NCBI RefSeq assembly: GCF_000189635.1
Contig: NW_002476351.1
Coordinates: forward strand, 62,001-126,000
From: Tetrahymena thermophila SB210
Taxonomy: Eukaryota; Ciliophora; Oligohymenophorea; Hymenostomatida; Tetrahymenidae
Direction: 5' to 3'
DNA: 64,000 nt
Shown: one piece after another, positions 36,466 to 48,842 of the stretch
How the letters are laid out: every line of letters begins with the position of its first letter
Numbering within the stretch: position 1 is the stretch's first letter
Position numbers and translations under genes: made by a program
The notes under the pieces: model-generated
The model's database searches: none
Seen by the model: only the letters and a program-made list of their open reading frames with translations
What the model was told of the DNA's origin: nothing

Positions 36466-39400
36466 TTTGATTTTTCTATTAAAATTTAATCTGTGACTAA
36501 AATATTTTCTCTATCTTTTGAATCTAAGATATTATTTCTTATGGAGGTGTTTCCCTACTAAGTAAAAGCTGTGTTCTTGTTATCTTAATTTTAAAATTTA
36601 CTTTTTGGAGTCTAGTTGACTCTTGCAGCAGCATCATTATTATTGATTTAAAAAATATTAATTTAATATTGGTTGGAATGCTATTAAGTAAAGTATCTGT
36701 TCATTTTTCTCATATCAAATTCATTTTATTAATTAGGATTAATTTCAATTTCCTATTAATCAATATGATCATGGTGTTCTTAATTTGTTTGAGGTTTGTG
36801 TGAAAATTGCTATTTTAGCATTGGCATAGCATTTAGATTTGGCAAAAAAGTTAATTTTCTATTCGACTTTCCATCCTGCTGCTAATGAAATATTAACAAA
36901 TAAATAAATTATTAAATATATAAATAAACCTTATAAAATTTATTTACTAGTAATTGAAAGTTAATTGGTTAATTAAAAAGTGGATTAATATTTCTGTTCT
37001 GTAAAAACGGGAAATTTTCTGATTCAGGAATTAATTTTATGGGAACAGCCTGCATGAAGCTACTTTTTAGCAAAGAAGAGTTTATTTTAATAGCTTCAGG
37101 GTCAGTTTGATTGCTTTTTAGAAAAGTTTGCATATTCTACATATACTATTACTAAGCTTATGAAGCAGTAGCAGGGTTTGCTCTATCATAATCCTAAATT
37201 TTAATATAAATAATTTTTGAGATCAATTCACTCTTTTATTAACTTTTGTTTACATTAAAGAAATACTAAGAAACATTTTAATATGTTTTATGAGTATTTG
37301 GATTTGCTTGATTTTAGGTGCATAGGTTTATTATTTTTTATATAGGTAACACATAATAAAAAACACTAAACTGTATCTAAATCTAAGTCCAATCATCAAT
37401 GCTCCCATAAATCATGTATTACCAGTAACAACACCCAATCTTATTAATTAATTAATTTTCTTAAATTTATTTTATTTCCAAAAAATTTTATTATTAAAAT
37501 AATTCTAATTACAGCAAAAATCAGGATGTACAAATCATTAAAGTATTTTATATTTGCAAAGAACAATTCACCAGATATTGCAGGAGGAGAAGCATGCCTC
37601 CTCAATAAAAGATACTTTTCTAGCCAGTAATCGGCAATAATCATTAAAAAGTTCCAAAAAATAATATTAGGACAAAGATATCCAACAAAACAATTAATCA
37701 GCATTAAACGAATACTTATTGCATAGTTTTTATCAGCGTTAAAGGTTGTTCCTTCAAATACTCTTTATATAATAATGACAGTTGAAAGAGTTTAAAAAAA
37801 TTCAAAATTGTTAGAATATTAAAGCATAAAATAAAGTTAAAATTAAATCGAAAATAATGAAAATTATATTTAAACACATTAAATAAATAAATAAACTAAT
37901 TTTAAGAGCTTTTTAATTGCTATTATTTAAGAAATAAACATTAAATTGGCTTTATTTTTATCTTGTAAAAACATATTATCTAAAGAGAGTTAAAAAATTT
38001 ATATTTTAAAAAGATAAAATTTTATTTTTAGAATAAGTAAGTGTGTTAGCAAAAATGTTTATTTATTTATTTTTGAGGTTTTCATTTGAAATAATTTATG
38101 TAAAAATAAATATTTTTAATGTAATTAATTACTTATGAGCTTCATACTGTGTAATAGGACATTTATCGCCTTACTTTTTAATAATCCTTCTTTTGATAAA
38201 TCTAACAACAAACCACATATTAAAGTATTAATTGAATAATGGGAAAAGAGTGTTGACAAGCACGTTATACTATATACTCATAATTACTCCTCCATTTGTC
38301 ATTAAATCTCTTCCATTTTATATATTATCGTTGATTACACTGATCAAAATAGAATTGATAAATTATGCCTAAAATAATTAGAAGAAGTTGAATTCTAAAT
38401 ATGAAATAAAAAACTAGTTATGAATGAATTACCATGCCTAAACTCTAATCCACACTTATTAGGTATTTGGTATAAGTTGGATGCTTTTCTGATGCAGCCA
38501 AATTTTTTATAAGCTTTGAAATGACTGTGTTGATTATAAAAGTCAATACTGATATTGATAATGCAATAGCTTCTATTAGTAATGACTCTCCATAGTAATC
38601 TTTTATCATAGTCTATTTAGTTAAAAATTTTATTTTAAATGAAACAAATATCTTAATTAATTAGCTACCTAAATGAGTTTAACACAATAAATTAAAGCAA
38701 AAGCAATGCAAATACTTAAAAATTATTTTGACAATGATTTAATTCTAAATTTAAGTCTCTCTTTTTTTGAATAGACAAGATTTTCCCACAATATATCTCC
38801 TGGCTCTGGTGCTTTGCTGACCTTTAAAAAAACAAACATATAAATTAATCTCCTTTTTATTTATCAAAATCATTTTTTATAAATACTTTAATATAAGAAC
38901 CCATAAAAGACTTATTATTTTAGCAAAATATATAGCTAAAGAACCTTTCTATATCGTTAGTGGGGAAATAATCAGTAACTATCTAGACATTTTCTTCATT
39001 TTTAAATGAGACAAAAGCATATCCAGTGTTCCTCAAGTGAGTACTGTAAGATTTACATATTTCATTAATTTTTTTGTCTATTCTGAGAATCTTTTTACGT
39101 ATTTCTATTTTATCGTTTTCTATTTCTTTTAGCTCATTTAAATCCTCTTCCAAAGTTGTCTCGTTTTTCTTCTTCTTTTTCTTTTTAAGAATTTCTTGCT
39201 ACTCTTCAGGTGTTAGCAAAGCAAATTTCTTCTTTTCTTCTATCTAATCTTTTAGTTTGAATTCCCTACCAAAAAATGAGTTTTCCTTTTTAATCACTGA
39301 AGCTCTCAGCTTCTAAATTGCTGATAAATCTTTTATTTCATAACCTTATACAATCTTTACTATTTCTATTGAATCGTTCTAAATTACTTCATAAAAGAAT

Positions 39401-40613
39401 TTTTTTAGCTACTCATTCGTAACTCCTTAGGGGATATTTTCTACCATAATTGTAAAATGACTTGGAGTTATAAATCTACTTTCCATTCTCCTATCTATTT
39501 ACTTGAATATACTCTAATAAATAATAGTGACTAATATCAATATCATAGTAGCTAAAAAGTTTATCTTTGAAACAGTGTGGTCAATATATTCGTTACTTCT
39601 ATTTGCAGACATAATTCTATTAAACTCAAAGTCAAATATAAAAAATGTTTGTGTACATTAATTTTTAACATCACAGCCATTACCTTAAATATTCATAACT
39701 AATGAATATATCTACAAAACTCCCAAAATAAATGTCAATATTGTAATAAATATCATCCACTCAAAGTACAAAGGTACTCCACTTCCTAAAAAACCTAACT
39801 TTTCTCTGTTAACGCCAATAGGAAGGAGTTCGTTTTCCTAAACAAAACGAATAATTTCATAAACATTTTTAGATAAAGCCTTAAATAAATTACGATTTAA
39901 TTTCCGCAGCAAGGACAAAAATTATCTTTAATTGAGTCATTTATAGTTAATTTTTTATTTTAAGCAACTCTTCTCGCTTGCTTTAGTTCATTAATAGTTA
40001 ATTTTATTATTTAAAACATTAATGTAAATTAATTATTACTGCATGTTTAATAGCTAATTCTAAATCAGGAGGCCTTTAGTCAGGATTAAATCCTAAAATC
40101 CTATCTTTTTCTTAATCAAAGCTACGATCTAAATGCGATTCTGAGGGAACTTTGTGACTATTTTTTTCAGAATGGTTGATTGAATCGAAATTGCTGCTAA
40201 TTTTAAGCAAATCTTTTTGTTTAACATTTAAGTAATTCTTATTTCCAAATTCATCATCTTCTCTATCGTTTAGCTATTTCAATTGAATGAGTGGTGCTAA
40301 ATAAAAAGAAAGATAAATATACATTTTTATCTTCTAGATCTAGAGATAGGTCTATTCCTATATCTGAAAGTTCTTCGCTGTCTTCTTAAATCATGAAAAT
40401 ACCTTCAGTAATATTAAAATTCTAATAAATTGTATCTATATTCGTATATAAATAGGCTTTATGCTTAAAATTTATCAAATTAAATTCAATAAATTTACAA
40501 TAAATGTAAAGAGATAATATAATTAAAGAATTTGTTTTTGAAAATGCAGTAAAAAGTGTAAATCCTTACTAGATTAAAAATAGAGTTACTCGATATAAAA
40601 ATGATTTACTCAT
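36466..40613 (-). CDS. OSCA/TMEM63 (CSC1/DUF221) family channel
   Basis: Minus strand, ATG 40613, TGA 36468-36466. Introns include 40274-40322, 39880-40039, one just before VSKAPEPGDILWENL, and one near 36.9 kb. Order: an N-terminal TM (RVTLFLIQQGFTLFTAF...), a Ser/Asp-rich cytosolic stretch, TMs (WMIFITILTFILGVLQIYS; INFLATMILILVTIIYQ), the RRM-like cytosolic domain (HFTIMVENIPQGVTNEQLKK ... TGYAFVSFKNEENVQIV) with a Lys/Glu coiled-coil insertion, the signature KAPEPGDILWENL, then the multi-helix channel part and a long Gln/Asn-rich tail. Family members are mechanically or osmotically gated cation channels of the plasma or contractile-vacuole membrane. The first 73 residues before the second Met are chosen as coding because they form a plausible TM helix in frame. 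Confidence 0.88.
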
Positions 40614-40975
40614 TAAGATGGGATTTTGTAAATTTAACTAAATAAATTAAATTTTAAAGCTATTTTAATCAGTATATATATTCAATTAAAACTTTAAGGC
40701 TAAAAGAACTTTAAAATATTTATATACACAGATATCAATTTATTTCAACTTTTATATAATCTAAGATATATAATATAGTAATTAAAATATTATCCTGATT
40801 AAAAGTAAGTAGAATTTATAAAAAGCTATTTTCGATTCAAAAAAATAAAATTTATTAAATGGGGATAAAATTTTTTTAATTAAAAAAACTTTTTTATGAT
40901 TTAATTTTTAAAAATTAATATTCATAAAATTATTTTTTATTAAATTATGTTGATTTTTTTAAATCCATTCTCTTA
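40614..40975. other. intergenic
   Basis: Short spacer between two minus-strand genes: promoter side of the OSCA-like gene and 3' side of the first helicase. Nothing distinctive is seen. Confidence 0.6.
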
Positions 40976-43900
40976 TCAACTTTAATCTTAGTCTGTTTTC
41001 TCTAAAGCCTTCATATCTAAAAAATTATCATAGGCTTCAATCCATTCATCTTCTGAATCTTTATAAATTTTTCTTTAACCCTCTAAAATCCATTTAGAAA
41101 TATGTTAATTTATATTTGTTTCTAGACTGTATTAAGAATCTAAGAAGAAAATACAACCCCAATCATCTTTGTAACGTATGCATCTTCCTGCAGATTAATT
41201 GACTACTTTAACTGCATCTTTCTAATACCATTGACTTTCTCCCAAATAAAGCTAAGCATGGGTTTTTTTACATATTATATAAGGGTCTGAAAGATTTGCA
41301 TAAGGGACACCAAAAAGAATTACTGCTCTACATAAATTGTCTTTTAGATCTATACCTTCAGAGAGCTTACCTCTATTAACAGCCAAGAATATGCAATTAG
41401 ATTTATTCTACTAGATAGATTACTTATAAGAACTATATTATATTTTAAAATCATTTGCATCTCTTTTTTCTTCAAAAAACTTAAAATCTGCATTTTTTGT
41501 CATATTTATCATATATTTGTATTATTAAAGCATTTAATAACTTTTGAAAAATATGACTATTCCACATTTTTCTTTGACCTGTTGACTATACCTATTAAGT
41601 TTTGACATTATTTTATTTAAAACGATTTGAGAATTTTGAAATATTTTATTTTTGTTTTTTTCTTTTTTCAGTGCATTCATACTAAAGCAGATATCTTGCC
41701 CATCACAAGAACTTATAAATTAGGTAAAAAGATTTGACTATGAATGTATTATGTGAGGCGATGTGTAAGTTTAAAATTCTAAACCTAAAGATTTTTAAAT
41801 TAACTCAAATGGTTCAAGTGTACCTGAAGTAAGTATTAAGGAACTAATATCGATCTTTTTATAAATTTTTTTAAATAGGTATGATGCTGATAGACAACCT
41901 ATTTGTAAGATTGGTATGAATTATTATTCTTCTATTCTTAAAAGAGAAATATAATGGTTAGATAAATAGAGAGGATCTTCTTAAGAACCATGTAATTTTC
42001 TCATTTTTAATAATTTATAGAAAAAATGCCAAATCTTAGAAAAATAGCTAATTTCAATTTATTCACCTAGTTTTTTAATATTGTTTTTGTAATTTATATT
42101 TAATTCATAGATTTCATTATTATTTTCTTTTACTATGATATTTTCACCTTAAATATCTTTATTTTATTAATCTTTTTATTCTATATCCTCTTCAGTATTT
42201 ATTTTTATTACTTTCTTTATATATAAAATGATTTTAAATACTTTTTCTAAATTACCCAGAAATTTTTAAGCTGAATCAACATCATTAACTTTAAGTTATT
42301 CAAACTATTTTACTATTTCTTTGTCAGAAAAGAGTTTACAAAATTGTTGAATCTATGATTTATTATTTTAATCAAATATCTTTTCAAGAAATCCACATTT
42401 TTCTTTAATTGTTAAAAAAAGATTTTAAAAATTATCAAGAAAATAGTAGACCTCCTTTATTCTTTATTCTTAATAAAGCTTGAAGATACTTTCAACATCT
42501 ATTTAGCTTTTGTTTATATTTGAGTCTTTTATGTAATTTTATATTTATTATAAACATTATGGAGAATCATCCGAAACTTAAGAACTTTAATTAATTGTTG
42601 ATAATGCTAAATCATACAAATCTTTAGAGGAAAATAAAATGTTCTAATTAAATTTTCTTTTATATAATTTTTATTCAGTATTAACTGCATAGGAGTTGTA
42701 TTTAGCATGTTTGTACTTTTGTAAAAATTTTTCTTCATCTTCATCATTATCATAATCAGCCTCACCATTTTTATCTTGAATATCACTTTTATCTTTTCGA
42801 AATTTTAAATAAGATTAAATAATTTAAATTAAAATTTTACTTTGTTTTTACTTATCAGCTCTTTTAAGAAGTTATTCCTTTAAAAAAAGAGATTCCTATT
42901 TAATATCTAGTTAAATCAATGCTCTAATATCTTAACCTACTTGAAGCATCTCATTTCTTTGAGGTTTTTAAAAAATTTTTTAAACCTTTTCAAGTGTATT
43001 ATTGAATTATTCAAAATATTTATTACTCATTTTAATAATTTATTCTTATTCAGCTTGCTCAGAAACATTATGTGCTTCATCAAATATTACTATAACTTTA
43101 CCTTTAAAAAGATTTTAAATACTTGCTAGAATATTTTGCTTAATGACATAATTATAAGTAGAAAAAACTAATTTAGCATTTTATGTTGCTAGCTTGTTGA
43201 AATAAAATGGGCATCCTAAATTTTTTTACTAAAATAATTTCTTCATATCTTCTATATCAGGCAAAGTATAAGCTTAATCAGAAGCTGAGCGAACTTATGG
43301 GAAGTGTAAATTCATTTTTATAGTTTCTTTTTCCTTCTTCTCTTTTATTTATTAGTAAATCCTATAATGAGGGCACATATAACAGTTTTTTTCCTGTTAA
43401 TCTTAATCTTATTTATTTTAACTAGATCTCTAATTAATATCCACTTATTTATATCTTTAAAAAATACTAAAAGGTTCATCTATATCATCATTAGAAGCTG
43501 CTATTATAGATGTTTTGCACTTTCCACAATTGCAATTTAATTTTTGTTTCATTAAATTGCAAATCTTACTAAGATTTTTATTGTATTTAGATTTTCTGGT
43601 ACCTAGCATTTAAATTTGTGACTTAATTTTATCTATATTCAAGCAAAATGAACCTCTTCCAGCTAAGATAGAGTATCTACTAATATCTGCATAATTTCGA
43701 ATTTTCCTAATTTCTTTAATAAAACCATTTATTTATTCATTTGTTCTAGTTAAAACAAATACCTAAACATTAGGATTTATTATAGCATAAGCAAGAGCAG
43801 AGCAAATAGTTACTAGAGTCTTACCGGTGCCTGTCGGAGATTAAAATAGCAGATTTTTTTTCTCACACAAAGATTTGATAATACTTTTCATGCTTTCAAT

Positions 43901-44101
43901 CTAAATTGAATAAGGCTCAGGATATGGAAATATTTATAGGCAGATCTCAAGTATATTTTGCTAAATATCTTTTTCAGCATCCATTTATTGATTATTATCT
44001 TATTCTTTTTCTTGTTCATAAACTATTTTATGTTTACTTTTTTTAGGGCTTTTTAATTTTTCATCTTTCTCATCATCCTATTTTGCAAATTCTAGTTCCA
44101 T
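40976..44101 (-). CDS. RAD3/XPD-superfamily DEAH helicase (DDX11/CHL1-like), copy A
   Basis: One unbroken 1,042-codon frame on the minus strand, no introns. N-terminus is Lys/Glu/Asp-rich; then the Q-motif-like region FPYPEPYSIQIESMKSI, Walker A SPTGTGKTLVTICSALAYA (about residues 86-104), VFVLTRTNEQ, a Cys-containing stretch that should ligate a 4Fe-4S cluster (FCLNIDKI, then CNCGKC, then CYMCPHYR), DEAH in VIFDEAHNVSEQAE (about 341), LTSGTLEPF, NRGKLSEGIDLKDNLCRAVI and motif VI NQSAGRCIRYKDDWG (about 967). These enzymes are 5'-3' DNA helicases in chromosome cohesion and repair. DDX11/CHL1 fits the Q-motif best; FANCJ or RTEL1 cannot be excluded. Immediately downstream of a close paralogue in the same orientation. 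Confidence 0.92.
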
Positions 44102-44867
44102 TTTAATTAATTATCTTTATTTTTTACTATCGTTTTTTGATATTTTAATAAAGTTGTTCTATTTATCAAAGCTGATTTATTTAATTAATTAATTATGATA
44201 ATAATCCCTGATAAATCAAAATTAATTTACTTAAATTAGATACCTTATTTTATAGATTTGAAAATACAAAATTTAAAATATTGATTATTTGCTATATTAT
44301 TTATTAAAGGGAACATATCTTTTTGAAATTGAATTTTATTCCTATAAAACCTGTTTATTATTATTTTAATAATTTTTTTTAGATCGAATTAGTTTCTTTA
44401 ACAAATATTTTTTATTCTAATCAATTAAATTTATTTTTAATACTTTAAATTAGTTTTAATGTGTGTTATAAATAAATATTCTTTAAATTTGATATTTTAA
44501 ATATATTTAAATTTATTTATTTATATCTTAAAAACGATGAGTTAGTTAATTAGTTATACAAACCAACTTCATCTTGTTTAAATAAATTTAAAATAATTGA
44601 CTTAAAGATATTAACAAAAATGACTAAGAATTAAAGTTAAAATTTTTTTATATTTATTAAAAAGCTAAACAAGGTTTTTACTAAATTATTTTAAAAACAA
44701 ATTTTCACAAATTGATTATATATATTTTAAAAAATCTACTTTATTTAATAAACAAACAACATATATATATTTTCAATTAATTTAAATTTTAATTAATGGT
44801 ATTTGGCTATAATTAAAAAAAATTAGTTAAGTTATTATAAAATTAGAGAAAATACAGAATATATTTT
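44102..44867. other. spacer between tandem helicase copies
   Basis: A+T-rich DNA holding the promoter of copy A and the 3' side of copy B. A small ttaattaattaatt run lies at about 44178. No gene seen. Confidence 0.6.
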
Positions 44868-47798
44868 TCAAAAATTTTATTTTTAGAAATACTCTTAAGC
44901 TTTATTTGATAAAAATTCAGAGTAATGTTAAGTCCATTCATCAGTTTATTTCACTTTTGCTTTTTGGCCATCTAAAATCCATTTTGATATATGTTTATAT
45001 ATATTGCTTTCTGAGTAATATTAAGAGTCTAAGAAAAAAATGCAACCCCAATCATCTTTGTAGCGGATACATCTTCCTGCAGATTAGTTGACAACCTTCA
45101 CAGTCTCTTTTTTATACCATTGTTCTTCCTTTAAATAAAGCTTTGCATGAGTTCTTTTACAAACTACATATGGATCTGTAAAGCATGGATATGGAACTCC
45201 GAAAAGGATAACTACTCTGCATAAATTATCTTTTAAATCAATACCTTCAGAGAGTTTACCCCTATTTACAGCTAAGAAAACACAATTAGTTCGATTATTT
45301 TGAATAAGCTACTTATATTAGCTATAGATTTCTTTAAATTCATTCGCATCTCTTGTTTCTACAAAGTATCGAAAGTCATTAGATTAATAATTTTTAATCA
45401 AAAAGTAGTATTGTTAAAGCATTGAATAACTCTTGAAGAAAATAACCATTCCCCCTTTTTATTTTACTTGATTAGTATACTCATTAAATTTATTTGTAAT
45501 AAAGTGAATTGCTAACTAAGAATGATAAAAAATATTATTTTTATTATCTTCATTTTCAAGTTTTTTCATACTGAAGGAAATCTCTTAATCATTGTAGTGG
45601 CTAATAAATTAAGTAAAAAGATTTGTCTACGAATTAATTATATGAGGAGAGGAATATGTTTAAAATTCTAAATCTAAAGATTTCTATATTAACTCAAATG
45701 GTTCTAGTGTACCTGAAGTCAGTATTAAAGAACTTATTTTTAGCTTTTTATAAATTTTTTTAAAAAGATATGAAGCTGATAGACAACCTATTTATAAAAC
45801 GGGCACTAAAGAATATTCTCCTCTAAGAAGTGAAATATAATGGTTTGATAAATAAATAGGGTCTTCTGAGTAATTATACATCTTTCTCAGTTTTATTAGT
45901 CTATAGAAAAAGAACCATATTTTTTATATATATTTCAGCTTAAGTTGCTCTCCGAATTTTTTTAAATTATTTAAATCATCTTAATTAGCTTCATATATTT
46001 AATTATTTTCGGCTACAAAAATATTGCGTTGAGCATCACTTTTACTTTTAGATTCTTTTTTTTCCTTTTCTGTGTAAACTCTAATCACTTTTTTTAAATA
46101 TTAGAGCATGGTAAACATTTTTGTTAACCTATCAATAAAATTTTCAGCTTGTTTAACGTCAACTACATTCAATAATTAAAATTATTTTGTAATTTCTTTA
46201 TCTGAAAAAAGACAGCAAAAAGGTTTAACATCCTTTTAATTTTTTTCATCAAATATATATTAAATGTTCTCACAATCTTCTTTTATGCTTAAGAAGTGAC
46301 CCTGAAAATTGTTAAAAAAATCCAATATTTCTTTTCTTCTTAAATCTTAATAAGATGCAAATGTACTTTCCATTTCAACAATTGTATAATCTTTATTTTA
46401 TTTAATATCTTTTATGTACTATTAAATTTGTTTAAGATTCTCATCCGAATTTTATGGTAATTCACCATTATTAAAAATTATTAAATTTATTTTATCATAA
46501 ATATCTTGAGAGGAAAACTGGATGTTTTAAATAAATTTCCTTTTTGATTGCTTTTAATCCTCCTGGGATACCTATTTAATGTATTTTACATGCTTAAATT
46601 TAGGAGAGACTTTTTCCACATCATCATCATCTTTATCATTTTGTTCTTGGCTAGAAGAATCTAAATCAGACTTATCACTCTCTGTATCTGTACTTTCACC
46701 CTCAACTATTTTTTTTTAGAGACTAGACATGAAATAATTAGCTTCTTCTTAAATATCTTTACAAATTATATCTTGAACATTTCGATAAAGATTATTTAGA
46801 TTTTAGCTAGAATAATTATTTTTGTTAAAAACTCTTTATACTTATTGAAGAGTAGTATCCAATTAATCCCAATATTTTTATTGCATTTTAGTACTTTATT
46901 CTTGCTCAGCTTACTCTGAAATATTATGAGCTTCATCAAAAATTACAACTACTTCACCTTCAAAGAGGTCTTTAATATTTCCTAATATATTCTATTTAAT
47001 AAGATAGTTGTATGTAGAAAAAACCAATTTAGCAGAGCGTGTTGCTAGTTTATTAAAATAAAATGGGCACCCTAACTCTTATTGTTCGAATAATTCCTTC
47101 ATGTCTTCAATATCAGGCAAATTATATTGTTGATTATAACCTTAACTTACAAATGGAAAATGTATATCCATTTTTAAATTTTCTTTCTACTTCTTTTTTA
47201 GAATCTTTTTGTAAATTTTGAAATGTGGGCAACATGTGCACCCTAGTTATTCCCTTTAATCTTAAAATACTCTTTGATTAATATTTACATATTTATTTTA
47301 TGCAAATAAGCTCAAATCAGGAGATTACATAGCTTTGTGGGTTTCACAATTAGTTCTTTTACATCTATCATTACATTCTTTAGTAAGATGTTTATTAAAT
47401 TTAGATTTTTTTATTCCTTGCTTTTCAAAATCTTTTTTAAAATCATCAAGATTTAAACAAAACTAATTTCTTCCAGCCAAAATAGAATACTTGCTTATCT
47501 TTGGATATTTATTAATTTTTCTTATTTCTTTTATAAAACCATTTATTTATTCATTAGTTCTTGTTAAAACTAATACCTAAACATTAGGATTCTTCTCAGC
47601 GTATGCAAGAGCAGAACAAATAGTTACAAGTGTTTTACCTGTTCCTGTTGGTGATTAAAATAGCAGATTTTATTTTTCGCATAGCGAATTTATAATATTT
47701 TTCATACATTCAATCTAGACAGAATAAGGTTAAGGATATGGAAAGATTTGCAAACAAATTTCGAGTATTTACTCTTTTATATCCTTTTCAATGTACAT
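44868..47798 (-). CDS. RAD3/XPD-superfamily DEAH helicase (DDX11/CHL1-like), copy B
   Basis: A single 977-codon frame, TGA 44870-44868, closely similar along its whole length to copy A. It lacks A's ~35-residue charged N-terminus: it starts MYIEKDIKEQILEICLQIFP. Walker A SPTGTGKT is near residue 45-52, the Fe-S cysteines are arranged differently (NQFCLNLDDF, ECNDRCKRTNC, CTCCPHFK), DEAH is in VIFDEAHNISEQAE (about 288), and motif VI NQSAGRCIRYKDDWG is near 903. A longer Asp/Glu/Ser acidic loop precedes helicase domain 2 relative to A. The tail after the common SQYY.E.NI..HISKWIL segment diverges completely from A. All motifs are intact, so both copies may be active; a recent tandem duplication with divergence is the simplest history. 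Confidence 0.92.
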
Positions 47799-48842
47799 TT
47801 ACTAATCTTAATTTTATTAGGCATTCATTTCATACCCAATTATTATTTTATCTTTCTTAACCTCATTTTATTACTCTTTATTTTATATTATTTGCTGACT
47901 TTATTCTACTTCCATAAATTACCTTTGTTAATATGTATTTTTGATAAATTTTTATTATTTTTTTAATTATTTATGAATAACTTTTATTAAAAATAAATTT
48001 TTAATTTAATTATTATTTCATAAAGATTTAGCAAGCAAGCTAAATAAGAAATTTTCTATTGCAAATTTAAAATTATGAAATATGAGCGGAAGGAAAGAAA
48101 GAATGAATAAATCTAATTTATTTCTGAGGATTTACTTTGAGATAAAATATATTTAATATATAAATCTCAAATAATTAAAACTAAGTTTTATTTTGCTATA
48201 ATGATTAATAACTTTATAATTGAAGTAGAAACAAACAGTAAAATAAAAAGTATTAATAAAAGACTTTTATTTTTTTAAACAATAACTAAAAGGAAAATTT
48301 ATTCTAAAATTCTTTTATTTTGATTTAAGCTTTTAAGTTTCACTAAAATTTGTCCATAGAACATTTAAAAATATTTTTCTTTTCAAAAACTAAATAATAA
48401 AATAAAGAGAAATTAAGAAGATTTTACATTTCTAAAAATAAAATAATTTTGTGAACAATCAACAAATATAAATTAAATTTGGTTGATACATGAATAAATC
48501 TTACATAAAAATTAATGTCGAATAGTGGTTAAATTATCATTCGATATTATAATTTTGATGAAATTGTTAGGTATGATGGCAGAGTTTAAATATAATAATA
48601 CATAATTGTTTAAAATAATTATTTTAAAGTCTTTAAAAAAGATTTCAAATATACTTCTTTTAACTAATATAAAACCCATTAAACACTAAAATATAATTTT
48701 ATTTAATATGATGTACCAAATTTAATTTAAAACAATTATCTATAATAGTCAAATTAATTTTTAAAAATAAATGAAGTACTCAATAAATAAATAAGTAAGT
48801 AATTAATTAATAATAAATAACTAATCGAAATAATAAATAATT
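47799..48842. other. intergenic
   Basis: Promoter side of helicase copy B and 3' side of the two-TM gene. Low-complexity A+T DNA only; short aataaataaataag run near 48783. Confidence 0.6.
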
